A stretch of 11,005 nucleotides of DNA from Syntrophomonadaceae bacterium (GCA_007131435.1 SLQM01000153.1:1-11005); one strand, 5' to 3'; numbered from the stretch's first letter, positions 1-6,128 are shown. Notes: generated by a model from the letters alone, not told the origin. Program-made: numbers and translations.

Positions 1-39
1 AACCATTTCCTAACAACTGGTAAGCCTTTGAGGAATTAA
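1..39 (+). CDS. possible C-terminal end of an upstream gene (partial)
   Basis: Frame 1 is open from the left edge to a TAA at 37-39, giving only twelve visible residues (NHFLTTGKPLRN). The stop sits 17 bases before the thiolase ATG and just ahead of the thiolase ribosome binding site, which is the spacing expected inside an operon. In Firmicutes the gene before fadA is often the FadB-type hydroxyacyl-CoA dehydrogenase, but twelve residues cannot identify it. Frame 3 also runs to a stop at 21-23, so the choice of frame rests on spacing alone. Confidence 0.3.
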   Translation, partial: NHFLTTGKPLRN

Positions 40-56
40 AGGAGGAGGTAAGGAGA

Positions 57-1235
57 ATGAAAGAAGCTGTTATTGTTTCCATAGTACGAACAGCAATCGG
101 CAGGGCGCCCAAGGGCACGTTGAAAACAACCCGCCCGGAATACATGGGCACCGTAGCCGTTCAAGAAGCCGTTAAACGAGCTAAAGGCCTTGATCCAGCT
201 GTAATAGAAGATGTTATCCTGGGCTGCTCCTTCCCTGAAGGAGAACAGGGCATGAACCTGGGCAGGATTGTAGCTATGCAGGCAGGATTCCCCGACTCTG
301 TTCCCGGCCAGACCGTCAACCGTTTTTGTTCCTCAGGGCTGCAGTCTATCGCCCTGGCGGCTGAACGGATCATGTGCGGTTTTGCAGATGTTATCGTGGC
401 CGGCGGTGTAGAAAGCATGAGCATGGTTCCCATGGGCGGCAATAAACTTGCCCCAAGCCCTGTTCTTGCAGAAAAGCATATTGAAGCCTATACCCCGATG
501 GGGATTACGGCAGAAAATGTAGCCCAGCGCTTCAATATTTCCCGGGAAGACCAGGATAAGTTTGGAATGGCCAGCCACCAGAAGGCTGCCGCAGCAATTA
601 AAGAGGGCCGTTTTAAAGATGAAATAGTTCCCCTGAAAGTGGTTGATCGCTCTGTTGGCCCTGACAACAAGGTGGTAGAGAAGGAAATCACTTTTGAGGT
701 TGACGAAGGTGTCAGGCCTGACACCAACCTTGAAACGCTGGCAAAACTACGGCCGGCATTTCATGCCAAGGGCTCGGTAACCGCGGGCAACTCGTCACAA
801 ACCAGTGACGGCGCTGCTGCAGCCGTGGTAATGTCCTCCGATAAAGCCAAGGAACTGGGCTTAAAACCGATTGCCGTTTTCCGCGGTTTTGCCGTGGCAG
901 GCTGCGCGCCTGACATCATGGGTGTGGGACCTGCTTACGCTATTCCAAGGCTGGCGGAATTAACAGGTGTCAAAACCAGCGATGTCGATCTTTTCGAACT
1001 GAATGAAGCCTTCGCATCGCAGGCTATTTACTGCATGAGAGAACTGGATCTTAACCCTGATATTGTTAACGTAAACGGCGGGGCAATTGCTCTCGGTCAC
1101 CCGCTGGGATGCACCGGAACAAAGCTTACTGCTACACTGCTCCATGAAATGGAAAGAAGGGGTTCACGCTACGGTGTTGTTTCAATGTGTATCGGAGGCG
1201 GAATGGGAGCAGCAGGACTCTTTGAGCGTGTGTAA
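57..1235 (+). CDS. fadA: acetyl-CoA C-acyltransferase (FadA-type thiolase)
   Basis: Thiolase of fatty-acid beta-oxidation: it cleaves 3-ketoacyl-CoA with CoA to give acetyl-CoA and a shortened acyl-CoA, and acts in the cytoplasm. At 392 residues it is full length for the family. The nucleophile is Cys91 in NRFCSSGLQS, followed by NEAFASQ (316-322), the GHPLG motif with catalytic His348, and the second active-site Cys378 in CIGGGMGAAG near the C-terminus. N-terminal and C-terminal stretches (for example EGVRP, VTAGNSSQTSDGAAA, GGAIALGHPLGCTGTK) match what I recall of Bacillus FadA (YusK) more closely than biosynthetic ThlA/AtoB types, which favours the degradative enzyme. The start is an ATG behind a very strong AGGAGG-type site (about 41-54). 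A terminator follows at 1268-1327, so this is probably the last gene of its transcript. It could also act in the synthetic direction on acetoacetyl-CoA; chain-length preference cannot be read from sequence. Confidence 0.95.
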   Translation: MKEAVIVSIVRTAIGRAPKGTLKTTRPEYMGTVAVQEAVKRAKGLDPAVIEDVILGCSFPEGEQGMNLGRIVAMQAGFPDSVPGQTVNRFCSSGLQSIALAAERIMCGFADVIVAGGVESMSMVPMGGNKLAPSPVLAEKHIEAYTPMGITAENVAQRFNISREDQDKFGMASHQKAAAAIKEGRFKDEIVPLKVVDRSVGPDNKVVEKEITFEVDEGVRPDTNLETLAKLRPAFHAKGSVTAGNSSQTSDGAAAAVVMSSDKAKELGLKPIAVFRGFAVAGCAPDIMGVGPAYAIPRLAELTGVKTSDVDLFELNEAFASQAIYCMRELDLNPDIVNVNGGAIALGHPLGCTGTKLTATLLHEMERRGSRYGVVSMCIGGGMGAAGLFERV

Positions 1236-1267
1236 GTAGCATCTGGCAAGTAGTATTTTAGCCTTTC

Positions 1268-1327
1268 AAGGGCACCAAGCTTATATCATGACCATTAATA
1301 TGGTATGATTATGGCAGGTGCCCTTTT
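1268..1327 (+). terminator. nested-hairpin Rho-independent terminator after fadA
   Basis: The outer stem AAGGGCACC (1268-1276) pairs perfectly with GGTGCCCTT (1317-1325) and runs into a T-tract (1324-1327). Inside the loop is a second hairpin: ATCAT and ACCAT (1285-1295, with one bulged G) pair with ATGGT and ATGAT (1300-1309) around a TAAT loop. The structure lies 32 bases after the fadA stop. Confidence 0.75.
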
Positions 1328-1408
1328 ACTTTTCAGTAACATTAACCGAAATGAAACCAGGTTTTAGAATAATTAAAAATAGGAATATTAATAAAGACAG
1401 GTGAAAAT

Positions 1409-2584
1409 ATGATTCCTTCCAGTGAGTTAAAATCCAGGACTGGCAAACTACAGCAAGAAATGCAGGCAAAAGATATAGGCGGGGCCCTGCTTATACAGCG
1501 TGCTGATCTTTTTTATTTCAGTGGTACAGGGCAAAATGCTCACCTGTTAATCCCTGCTGAAGGAGAGCCGGTATTAATAGTAAAAAAATCAGTGGCCCGG
1601 GCAGAACAGGAAAGTGCCCTGGGTAACATTGTCCCTTTTAAAGGTTGGGAAAACCTCACCGGGATGATCGGTGAAATTGTCCCACAAGGTAAAGTAATTG
1701 GACTGGAAACCGATGTGTTGCCTGCCAACCTGTACATGCGCTATAAGAAAATGCTGCATGGCTACGAAGTTACCGATATTTCCAAAATAATTCGCCAGGT
1801 AAGGTCCGTTAAATCCAGTTACGAGATAGGCCTGATGAAAGAAGCAGCCAAGATAAGCGAGGCAGTTTTCAGTACAGCTCGCACTACGATCAGGGAGGGG
1901 CTGAGCGAAATTGAACTGGCTGGGCAGCTCGAGTTCCAGGCCCGCAAACTTGGTCACCAGGGCTCAGTGAGAATGCGTGGGTTTAACCAGGAGCTATACT
2001 TCGGGCATATCATGTCCGGTGAGAATGCCGCAGCTATCAGTTTTTTCGATGGGCCAACCGGGGGTTCCGGATTAAATCCCTCCTACCCCCAGGGAGCAGG
2101 GATAGCGCTTATAAAACCCTTTGAGCCGGTACTGGTTGATTTTGTTAGCGTTCTCGGCGGATACATGGTCGATCAGACCCGCATATTCTGCGTCGGCGAA
2201 CCTCCAATGCACCTCCAGGAAGCATATAATACTGCAGTTGATATAAAAAAAGAGCTGACCCGGATAGGTAAACCGGGGTTATCTGCCAGCACGCTTTACG
2301 ACAGGGCTGAATCGATGGCTGATCAAGCAGGCCTCAGCAATCATTTCATGGGCTATGTTGAAAAAGTGAGCTTTGTCGGGCACGGGGTGGGCATTGAACT
2401 GGATGAGCTGCCTGTTATAGCCAAAAACCTTGATATGCCGCTTAAAGAAGGGATGGTTTTTGCCCTCGAGCCAAAGTTTATTTTCCCCGGGGAGGGCACC
2501 GTAGGCATTGAGGATACTTTTGTTGTAGGAGAAAAAAGCCTGCAGCAGTTAACTCATTTCAGTGACGAGCTGCAGGTACTTTAA
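1409..2584 (+). CDS. M24-family metallopeptidase (Xaa-Pro aminopeptidase/dipeptidase-like)
   Basis: A 391-residue creatinase/aminopeptidase-P fold protein, expected to be a cytoplasmic dinuclear-metal peptidase that cleaves peptide bonds before proline. The N-terminal creatinase-type domain spans about residues 8-135 and the pita-bread catalytic domain about 140-391. All five expected metal ligands are visible: Asp244 (VLVDFV), Asp255 (YMVDQTR), His325 (VGHGVG), Glu354 (FALEPK) and Glu368 (GIEDT). The conserved auxiliary His200 (YFGHIMSG) is also present, so the enzyme should be active. There is no signal peptide. The ATG is preceded by AGGTGA (about 1399-1404), a modest ribosome binding site. 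The gene lies between two terminators, so it is probably transcribed alone, although I cannot identify a convincing promoter in 1328-1398. Exact substrate (Xaa-Pro dipeptides or longer peptides) is undetermined; some family members are hydrolases for non-peptide substrates. Confidence 0.9.
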   Translation: MIPSSELKSRTGKLQQEMQAKDIGGALLIQRADLFYFSGTGQNAHLLIPAEGEPVLIVKKSVARAEQESALGNIVPFKGWENLTGMIGEIVPQGKVIGLETDVLPANLYMRYKKMLHGYEVTDISKIIRQVRSVKSSYEIGLMKEAAKISEAVFSTARTTIREGLSEIELAGQLEFQARKLGHQGSVRMRGFNQELYFGHIMSGENAAAISFFDGPTGGSGLNPSYPQGAGIALIKPFEPVLVDFVSVLGGYMVDQTRIFCVGEPPMHLQEAYNTAVDIKKELTRIGKPGLSASTLYDRAESMADQAGLSNHFMGYVEKVSFVGHGVGIELDELPVIAKNLDMPLKEGMVFALEPKFIFPGEGTVGIEDTFVVGEKSLQQLTHFSDELQVL

Positions 2585-2611
2585 GTTTACACCGCTTACA
2601 CCAGACGCAAG

Positions 2612-2661
2612 AAAGGGCATCCGCCCCGGCATTTTTAACCAGGCGCGGACGCCCTTTTTTT
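2612..2661 (+). terminator. Rho-independent terminator, probably bidirectional
   Basis: AAGGGC-a-TCCGC (2613-2624) pairs with GCGGA-c-GCCCTT (2645-2656) across one mismatch, followed on the plus strand by a run of seven T. It lies 28 bases after the M24 peptidase stop. Read on the minus strand the same hairpin is followed by TTTCTT, so it could also end the transcript of the small lipoprotein gene at 2705-2785. Confidence 0.85.
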
Positions 2662-2704
2662 GTTTTTAAACCTGTGGAGCCAGACCGGCTCACATTTAAA
2701 CTTA

Positions 2705-2785
2705 TCAGCCGCCAGTTGTACAGGCTGTAATTAACAAAGCGGTCAGAGAGGCAAGTGCCAGTAAAACAATATACTTGTTTTTCAT
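2705..2785 (-). CDS. very small predicted lipoprotein (26 residues)
   Basis: This short gene runs from ATG (complement of 2783-2785) to TGA (complement of 2705-2707). It has a perfect AAGGAGG ribosome binding site (complement of 2794-2800) with an 8-base spacer. The peptide begins MKNKY, continues with a hydrophobic stretch of about 15 residues (IVLLALASLTALLIT), and has a lipobox-like LITAC with Cys22. Only four residues (TTGG) would remain after the cysteine. This is the layout of a type II signal peptide. If processed, the mature product would be a five-residue lipopeptide anchored in the outer leaflet of the cytoplasmic membrane; otherwise it would be a one-span membrane microprotein. The gene stands alone, with a plausible promoter upstream and a hairpin downstream. 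I do not recognise a family. Small lipoproteins and entericidin-like peptides share the layout, and signal-peptide remnants of lipoproteins can act as peptide pheromones in some Firmicutes, but nothing here shows that role. Confidence 0.65.
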   Translation of the reverse strand: MKNKYIVLLALASLTALLITACTTGG

Positions 2786-2858
2786 AATTGGAACCTCCTT
2801 CTTTTAATTAGTTTAATTAATAACACAACTCACTGCCATTAGCAAGTATAATAAATAC

Positions 2859-2887
2859 ATTTAATACAGGCGGGCTTCTTTTTTCAA
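2859..2887 (-). promoter_or_regulatory. candidate sigma-A promoter for the small lipoprotein gene
   Basis: On the minus strand, TTGAAA (complement of 2882-2887) is followed after exactly 17 bases by TTAAAT (complement of 2859-2864). Both are near-consensus hexamers, and the predicted transcript would have a leader of about 65 bases before the lipoprotein ATG. A weaker alternative (TTGCTA, 17 bases, TATTAA) lies closer to the gene. The region is AT-rich, so chance matches are likely. Confidence 0.3.
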
Positions 2888-3000
2888 TCAGTTAAAAAAC
2901 AGATTACGTTAAACATTTTATGTTAACAACAAAAATTTAATATTTTCAACAACCCTATATTTTAAGGGCTTTTTAAAAGCAAATACCTGTTCTACTCACA

Positions 3001-3063
3001 ATATGCACAGGGTTATCCACAGGTCAAATCCCTTGTTATAATAGCTGAAATTCATTATCCACA
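3001..3063 (+). promoter_or_regulatory. cluster of DnaA-box matches
   Basis: Two perfect copies of the DnaA box TTATCCACA occur at 3013-3021 and 3055-3063, on the same strand and 42 bases apart start to start. A one-mismatch copy (ATATGCACA against TTATNCACA) lies at 3001-3009, directly before the first. No dnaA, dnaN or other origin gene is in the window. The cluster may bind DnaA for regulation or titration; see the findings. Confidence 0.5.
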
Positions 3064-3235
3064 TTTTTCGAAAGTAGTAACCATAATATAACCGCCATTC
3101 TCAGCCATAAAGATGGCATTTAAATTGAAACAGCAAGCTTAAAGCTAAAAAAGTTTAAAAAAAAGAGGGAAAATCATTTTCTTATCGAATATGACTTTTG
3201 GAAGTATTCATTACTATATTGAAGGAGGCATCAGC

Positions 3236-3418
3236 ATGGAAGTTAAGGTAAACGATGATTGCACAGCTTGCGGTATCTGTGAGGATATCTGTCCGGAGGT
3301 TTTTGAACTGGGTGATGAAATAGCTGAAGTTAAAGAAAACCCCGTGCCTGCAGAACATGAAGAAAAAGTTCGTGAAGCTGCTGAAGAATGTCCTGTAGAA
3401 GCGATTGAAATTTCATAA
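3236..3418 (+). CDS. ferredoxin, single [4Fe-4S] cluster type
   Basis: A 60-residue acidic ferredoxin, a soluble low-potential one-electron carrier of anaerobic metabolism. Cluster ligands are visible as Cys9, Cys12 and Cys15 in CTACGIC, plus Cys52 in the ECPVEAI motif. A fifth cysteine, Cys19 in DICPEVF, occupies the position that in Thermotoga-type ferredoxins forms a disulfide, but the partner cysteine (near residue 43) is absent here. The internal second CxxCxxC of two-cluster clostridial ferredoxins is missing, so one cluster is expected. The start chosen is the ATG at 3236 because GAAGGAGG (3221-3228) sits 7 bases ahead of it; an in-frame ATG at 3191 would add 15 residues that do not fit the family and has no such site. 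A strong terminator follows, so it is monocistronic or the last gene of its transcript. Its redox partners are not encoded here. Confidence 0.93.
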   Translation: MEVKVNDDCTACGICEDICPEVFELGDEIAEVKENPVPAEHEEKVREAAEECPVEAIEIS

Positions 3419-3444
3419 TCGGAAAGCCAATTTTATGTTCAAGC

Positions 3445-3472
3445 AGAGCCCGCCAGAGAGCGGGCTCTTTTA
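3445..3472 (+). terminator. Rho-independent terminator after the ferredoxin
   Basis: A perfect 9-base-pair stem, AGAGCCCGC (3445-3453) with GCGGGCTCT (3460-3468), encloses a six-base loop and is followed by TTTT. It begins 27 bases after the ferredoxin stop. Confidence 0.92.
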
Positions 3473-3544
3473 CTCTTAACGATCATAGTTTAGAATGTAC
3501 TATATGAATAGCTGAAGGCTCTTTCCAACCTGGAGGTTTTTATT

Positions 3545-5083
3545 TTGGCAAATAATAAACTTATAAGTTCCATTGATGTTATAGAACAAAACCGTGGAGA
3601 CCTTAAACCTTTTAAGGGCATTGCTTACCATTCTTCGCGTGTCTGCCCGGGCAACTTGTTCGTCTGTATTAAAGGGTACAAAACTGACGGTCATTTATAC
3701 CTGGAAGACGCTTTAAAGAGCGGTGCAGCTGCAGCAGTTGTAGAAGAGCTCCGCCATGATGTTGATATTCTTCAATACAGGGTTAAAGACAGCCGCCTGG
3801 CCCTGGCTGCCCTGGCTAACGCCTATTACGACTACCCCTCCACCAAGTTTAACCTTACGGGAGTAACAGCAACCAACGGCAAAACTACCACCACCTATAT
3901 GATTAATGCCCTATTGGAAGAGCATGGGTTAAAAACAGGTATGGTTGGCACTGTAATCATTAAAACGGGTGATCAGGTCCGTGCTGCAGAGTTGACCACC
4001 CCTGAATCGCTCGACCTCCAGGGCTATTTTCAGGAAATGGTTGAAAACAGCGTAAGCCATGCCGTGATGGAAGTTTCTTCATCCGGGCTGGAACTTAAAA
4101 GGGTGCATGGAACCGATTATAATATAGCTGTTGTAAACAATATCAGCCGGGAACACATTGACCTGCACGGCTCCTTTGAAGCTTATTTTAATGCCAAGGC
4201 TTCGCTAGTACGAGATGCAAAAGAAGGCCAATGGGCAATATTTAACTTAGACTGCCCCCTGACAGCATCCCTGGTCAAAGAAACTAAAGCCAAAGTGTTT
4301 ACCTACGGAGTTAAAAACAGGGAAGCTGATTGCCTGGTGGATAACCTTGATTTAAGCACGGGCAGGGCCAGGTTTACCGTAAAGGTTAACCGGAAAGACC
4401 CGGCTGAAATATTCGCCAAACTGCCCTCTTCATTCGAAGTTGAACTTTCAGTATTAGGCCTGCACAGCGTTTACAACGCCATGGCCGCCACCCTGGTTGG
4501 CATCTTACAGGATATACCTGTTGAAACAATCAAGAACGCCCTCTACAAGTTCAGGGGGGTAGAAAGGCGTTTTGAACTGATTTTTGAGGATGATTACAAG
4601 GTAATTGACGACCACTTTGCCAACAGCGGTAATATTGATGTAACCCTGGAAACCCTGCAGATGATGGATTACGAAAACCTGAGCTTCGTCTATGCCATCC
4701 GGGGAAGTAGGGGTGTCACGGTTAACCGGGAAAACGCCGAGGCGATAGCCCGCTGGGCTCCAAAGCTGGGGTTAAAAAGAGTAATCGCTACCACCAGCAG
4801 CAGTCACGTGGGGGAAAAGGACGTGGTTACCGAAGAAGAGCTAAGTGTTTTTAGAGAGGTAATGAAAACTTCTGGCCTGGAGGTTTTTATATACAAAGAA
4901 CTGCCCGATGCCATAGCTTCGGGCCTGTCAAACTTGGGTAAAAACGACGTCCTCCTCCTGGCCGGCTGCCAGGGTATGGATTACGGGGCCTCAGTCTGCC
5001 TTAACCAGATATATCAGCTTAAACCGCACCTGCCCAAAGAAACTGTTTTTGCCTCCCTGAAAAACAGGGTTGCCGGTGTTTGA
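3545..5083 (+). CDS. MurE-like Mur ligase family protein, divergent
   Basis: A 512-residue ATP-dependent ligase of the Mur family, closest in layout to MurE (UDP-MurNAc-tripeptide synthetase). The N-terminal UMP-binding-like domain (about 20-95) has SRVCPGNLFVCIKG. The central ATPase domain has the P-loop GVTATNGKTTTT (106-117), TTPES (151-155), MEVSSSGL (175-182), His204 and His208 in REHIDLHG, and Lys218 in NAKAS, the position of the carbamylated lysine. GLHSVYNAMAA (305-315) leads into the third domain. The third domain is unusual: MurE's DYAHTPD is replaced by IDDHFANSGN (354-363), no DNPR-type motif is present (TTSSSHVGEKD at 416-426 instead), and GKGHE is replaced by GCQGMDYG (474-481). 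The start is TTG with GGAGGT (3532-3537) 7 bases ahead. A weak promoter (TTTACT, 16 bases, TAGAAT at 3469-3496) may overlap the preceding terminator. It is probably a paralogue of housekeeping MurE with another acceptor or amino-acid substrate. Membership of the family is certain; the reaction is not. Confidence 0.88.
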   Translation: MANNKLISSIDVIEQNRGDLKPFKGIAYHSSRVCPGNLFVCIKGYKTDGHLYLEDALKSGAAAAVVEELRHDVDILQYRVKDSRLALAALANAYYDYPSTKFNLTGVTATNGKTTTTYMINALLEEHGLKTGMVGTVIIKTGDQVRAAELTTPESLDLQGYFQEMVENSVSHAVMEVSSSGLELKRVHGTDYNIAVVNNISREHIDLHGSFEAYFNAKASLVRDAKEGQWAIFNLDCPLTASLVKETKAKVFTYGVKNREADCLVDNLDLSTGRARFTVKVNRKDPAEIFAKLPSSFEVELSVLGLHSVYNAMAATLVGILQDIPVETIKNALYKFRGVERRFELIFEDDYKVIDDHFANSGNIDVTLETLQMMDYENLSFVYAIRGSRGVTVNRENAEAIARWAPKLGLKRVIATTSSSHVGEKDVVTEEELSVFREVMKTSGLEVFIYKELPDAIASGLSNLGKNDVLLLAGCQGMDYGASVCLNQIYQLKPHLPKETVFASLKNRVAGV

Positions 5084-5094
5084 CAATAAAAATA

Positions 5095-5853
5095 TTAACG
5101 CGCTTCCTTAACTTCTATTCCTCCCATTATCGCCCTGGCCTGGATGCGGATAATTTTTTTAGTATCCTCCGACAGGTTGTGTTCAATCCTGCGCCCGCCA
5201 ACGATACCCCCGTCTTCCTGACCAAAAAGGGTTACTCCTCCAAGGATTGCTGATCCATCATAGATTATCGCCAGGTCAATTGGCGCCTTGATGGTAATCC
5301 CACCCATAATTGCCGTTAGATCAAGGATGGTCTCTCCTTCTTCAATTTCTGCATGTGATAAATCCATATCAATTCCACCCATTAAGGCAAAGTAGCTTCC
5401 GCTCTCTAGTTTCCAGACCTGCTTCCCGCCCAGGTTAATTCCGCTCATAACAGCAAAGCGTCCCCCGCTTCCCTCACTGCCTGTTTTGCCTCGCAGCAGG
5501 CTTACCCCAATCAAAATCAATACCACGGGCCAGATAATGTTGAAAAACAGCCTGGTATCAACCTCAAAAAGGCCCAGGTTACGTCCAAGATAAATTACAC
5601 CAATGGCTGTGACTATGAGGGCTGTGATAAATTGAGCCCAGGAGAAATAGATTCTTTTTCCTTCCCCTGCGGAGGTTGACCCAAAAGATAAAAATAGCCA
5701 GTTTAAGCCAAGGATCAGGGGAATGACCGGCCACAAACGTAACACCTGTCTTATTTCAATTTCAATGCCCAAACCTAAATTGTTTAAGAGCAGTAACACT
5801 CCGACAACCAGGATTGCCAGGCCGATTAATAGTCGTCCACTTATAAAACGCAT
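5095..5853 (-). CDS. LiaF-like membrane protein (cell-wall-active antibiotic response type)
   Basis: The protein is 252 residues from the chosen ATG. Four hydrophobic segments (roughly residues 5-25, 38-57, 72-91 and 103-121) precede a cytoplasmic-type C-terminal domain. That domain has recurring short repeats ending in G-G-[IV] (VMSGINL, LMGGIDM, IMGGITI, ILGGVTL, IMGGIEV), the pattern of the LiaF/DUF2154 C-terminal beta-solenoid. LiaF in Bacillus is a membrane-bound inhibitor of the LiaRS envelope-stress system; no liaR or liaS is present here, so a regulatory role is inferred from family only. An upstream in-frame TTG (to 5874) would give 259 residues, but AAAGGTAAGGTG lies just before the ATG at 5851-5853, so I prefer the shorter form. 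The two transmembrane pairs look like a tandem duplication. The gene converges on the MurE-like gene with 11 bases between stop codons, leaving no room for separate terminators. Confidence 0.82.
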   Translation of the reverse strand: MRFISGRLLIGLAILVVGVLLLLNNLGLGIEIEIRQVLRLWPVIPLILGLNWLFLSFGSTSAGEGKRIYFSWAQFITALIVTAIGVIYLGRNLGLFEVDTRLFFNIIWPVVLILIGVSLLRGKTGSEGSGGRFAVMSGINLGGKQVWKLESGSYFALMGGIDMDLSHAEIEEGETILDLTAIMGGITIKAPIDLAIIYDGSAILGGVTLFGQEDGGIVGGRRIEHNLSEDTKKIIRIQARAIMGGIEVKEAR

Positions 5854-5999
5854 CAACAACACCTTACCTTTCAAAAATAAAAATCATAACAACTTGCCTG
5901 AACTATAACTGCTTATAATAAAATAGCATAATTAACGATAACTTGCATCATCGTGTTTAGGCTAAGCATTAATTATTTTTGTTTTTATCCCCGCCAGCG

Positions 6000-6028
6000 T
6001 TGACTTTTATATTGCCTCATGCTAAAAT
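6000..6028 (+). promoter_or_regulatory. sigma-A promoter of the tRNA-His/tRNA-Gln unit
   Basis: TTGACT (6000-6005) and TAAAAT (6023-6028) are each one base from consensus and are separated by an optimal 17 bases. Transcription would begin around 6035, leaving about 16 bases of leader before tRNA-His. Confidence 0.8.
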
Positions 6029-6050
6029 TAACAGCGCATAAACAGAATAT

Positions 6051-6128
6051 GGTGGGTGTAGCTCAGTTGGTTAGAGCGCCAGGTTGTGGCCCTGGAGGCC
6101 GTGGGTTCGAATCCCATCACTCACCCCA
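6051..6128 (+). tRNA. tRNA-His (GTG anticodon)
   Basis: A complete cloverleaf: acceptor GTGGGTG (6052-6058) pairs with CACTCAC (6118-6124) with one G-T pair; the anticodon stem CCAGG/CCTGG encloses TTGTGGC, giving anticodon GTG; the T-arm is GTGGG-TTCGAAT-CCCAT. The extra G at 6051 (G-1) faces C73 at 6125, the identity pair specific to tRNA-His and encoded in the genes of most bacteria. CCA is encoded at 6126-6128. It is co-transcribed with the tRNA-Gln that starts 21 bases later. Confidence 0.97.

Larger units (their letters stand above)
2786..3220. other. AT-rich intergenic region
   Basis: This gap of more than 400 bases separates the minus-strand lipoprotein gene from the plus-strand ferredoxin, so it should carry two divergent promoters. 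It is markedly richer in A and T than the flanking genes. It holds the likely lipoprotein promoter (2859-2887), an imperfect inverted repeat (2908-2927), three DnaA-box-like nonamers (3001-3063) and a small hairpin GCCAT-aaag-ATGGC (about 3102-3115). I see no further gene. A TATAAT at 3037-3042 lies between the DnaA boxes but has no good -35 partner, so the ferredoxin promoter is unassigned. Confidence 0.6.

Noticed and set aside
1351..1404. Seventeen-codon plus-strand frame (MKPGFRIIKN...) ending in the ribosome binding site of the M24 peptidase, a possible leader peptide
   Set aside because: It has no ribosome binding site, no codon pattern typical of an attenuator, and lies in AT-rich DNA where short frames are common.
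1589..1957. Minus-strand open frame of 122 codons opposite the M24 peptidase
   Set aside because: It lies fully inside a gene with complete catalytic motifs on the other strand, has no ribosome binding site and no recognisable protein features.
3191..3235. Longer ferredoxin start at the upstream ATG
   Set aside because: The extension has no fitting ribosome binding site, while GAAGGAGG is ideally placed for the ATG at 3236, and family members start at that point.
2786..3235. Replication origin (oriC) suggested by AT-rich DNA and DnaA boxes
   Set aside because: There is no dnaA, dnaN, recF, gyr or rpmH nearby and only two perfect boxes; a regulatory or titration site is the more careful reading.
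5854..5874. TTG start seven codons upstream for the LiaF-like protein
   Set aside because: No ribosome binding site precedes the TTG, and the added codons themselves form the AAAGGTAAGGTG site for the ATG at 5851-5853.
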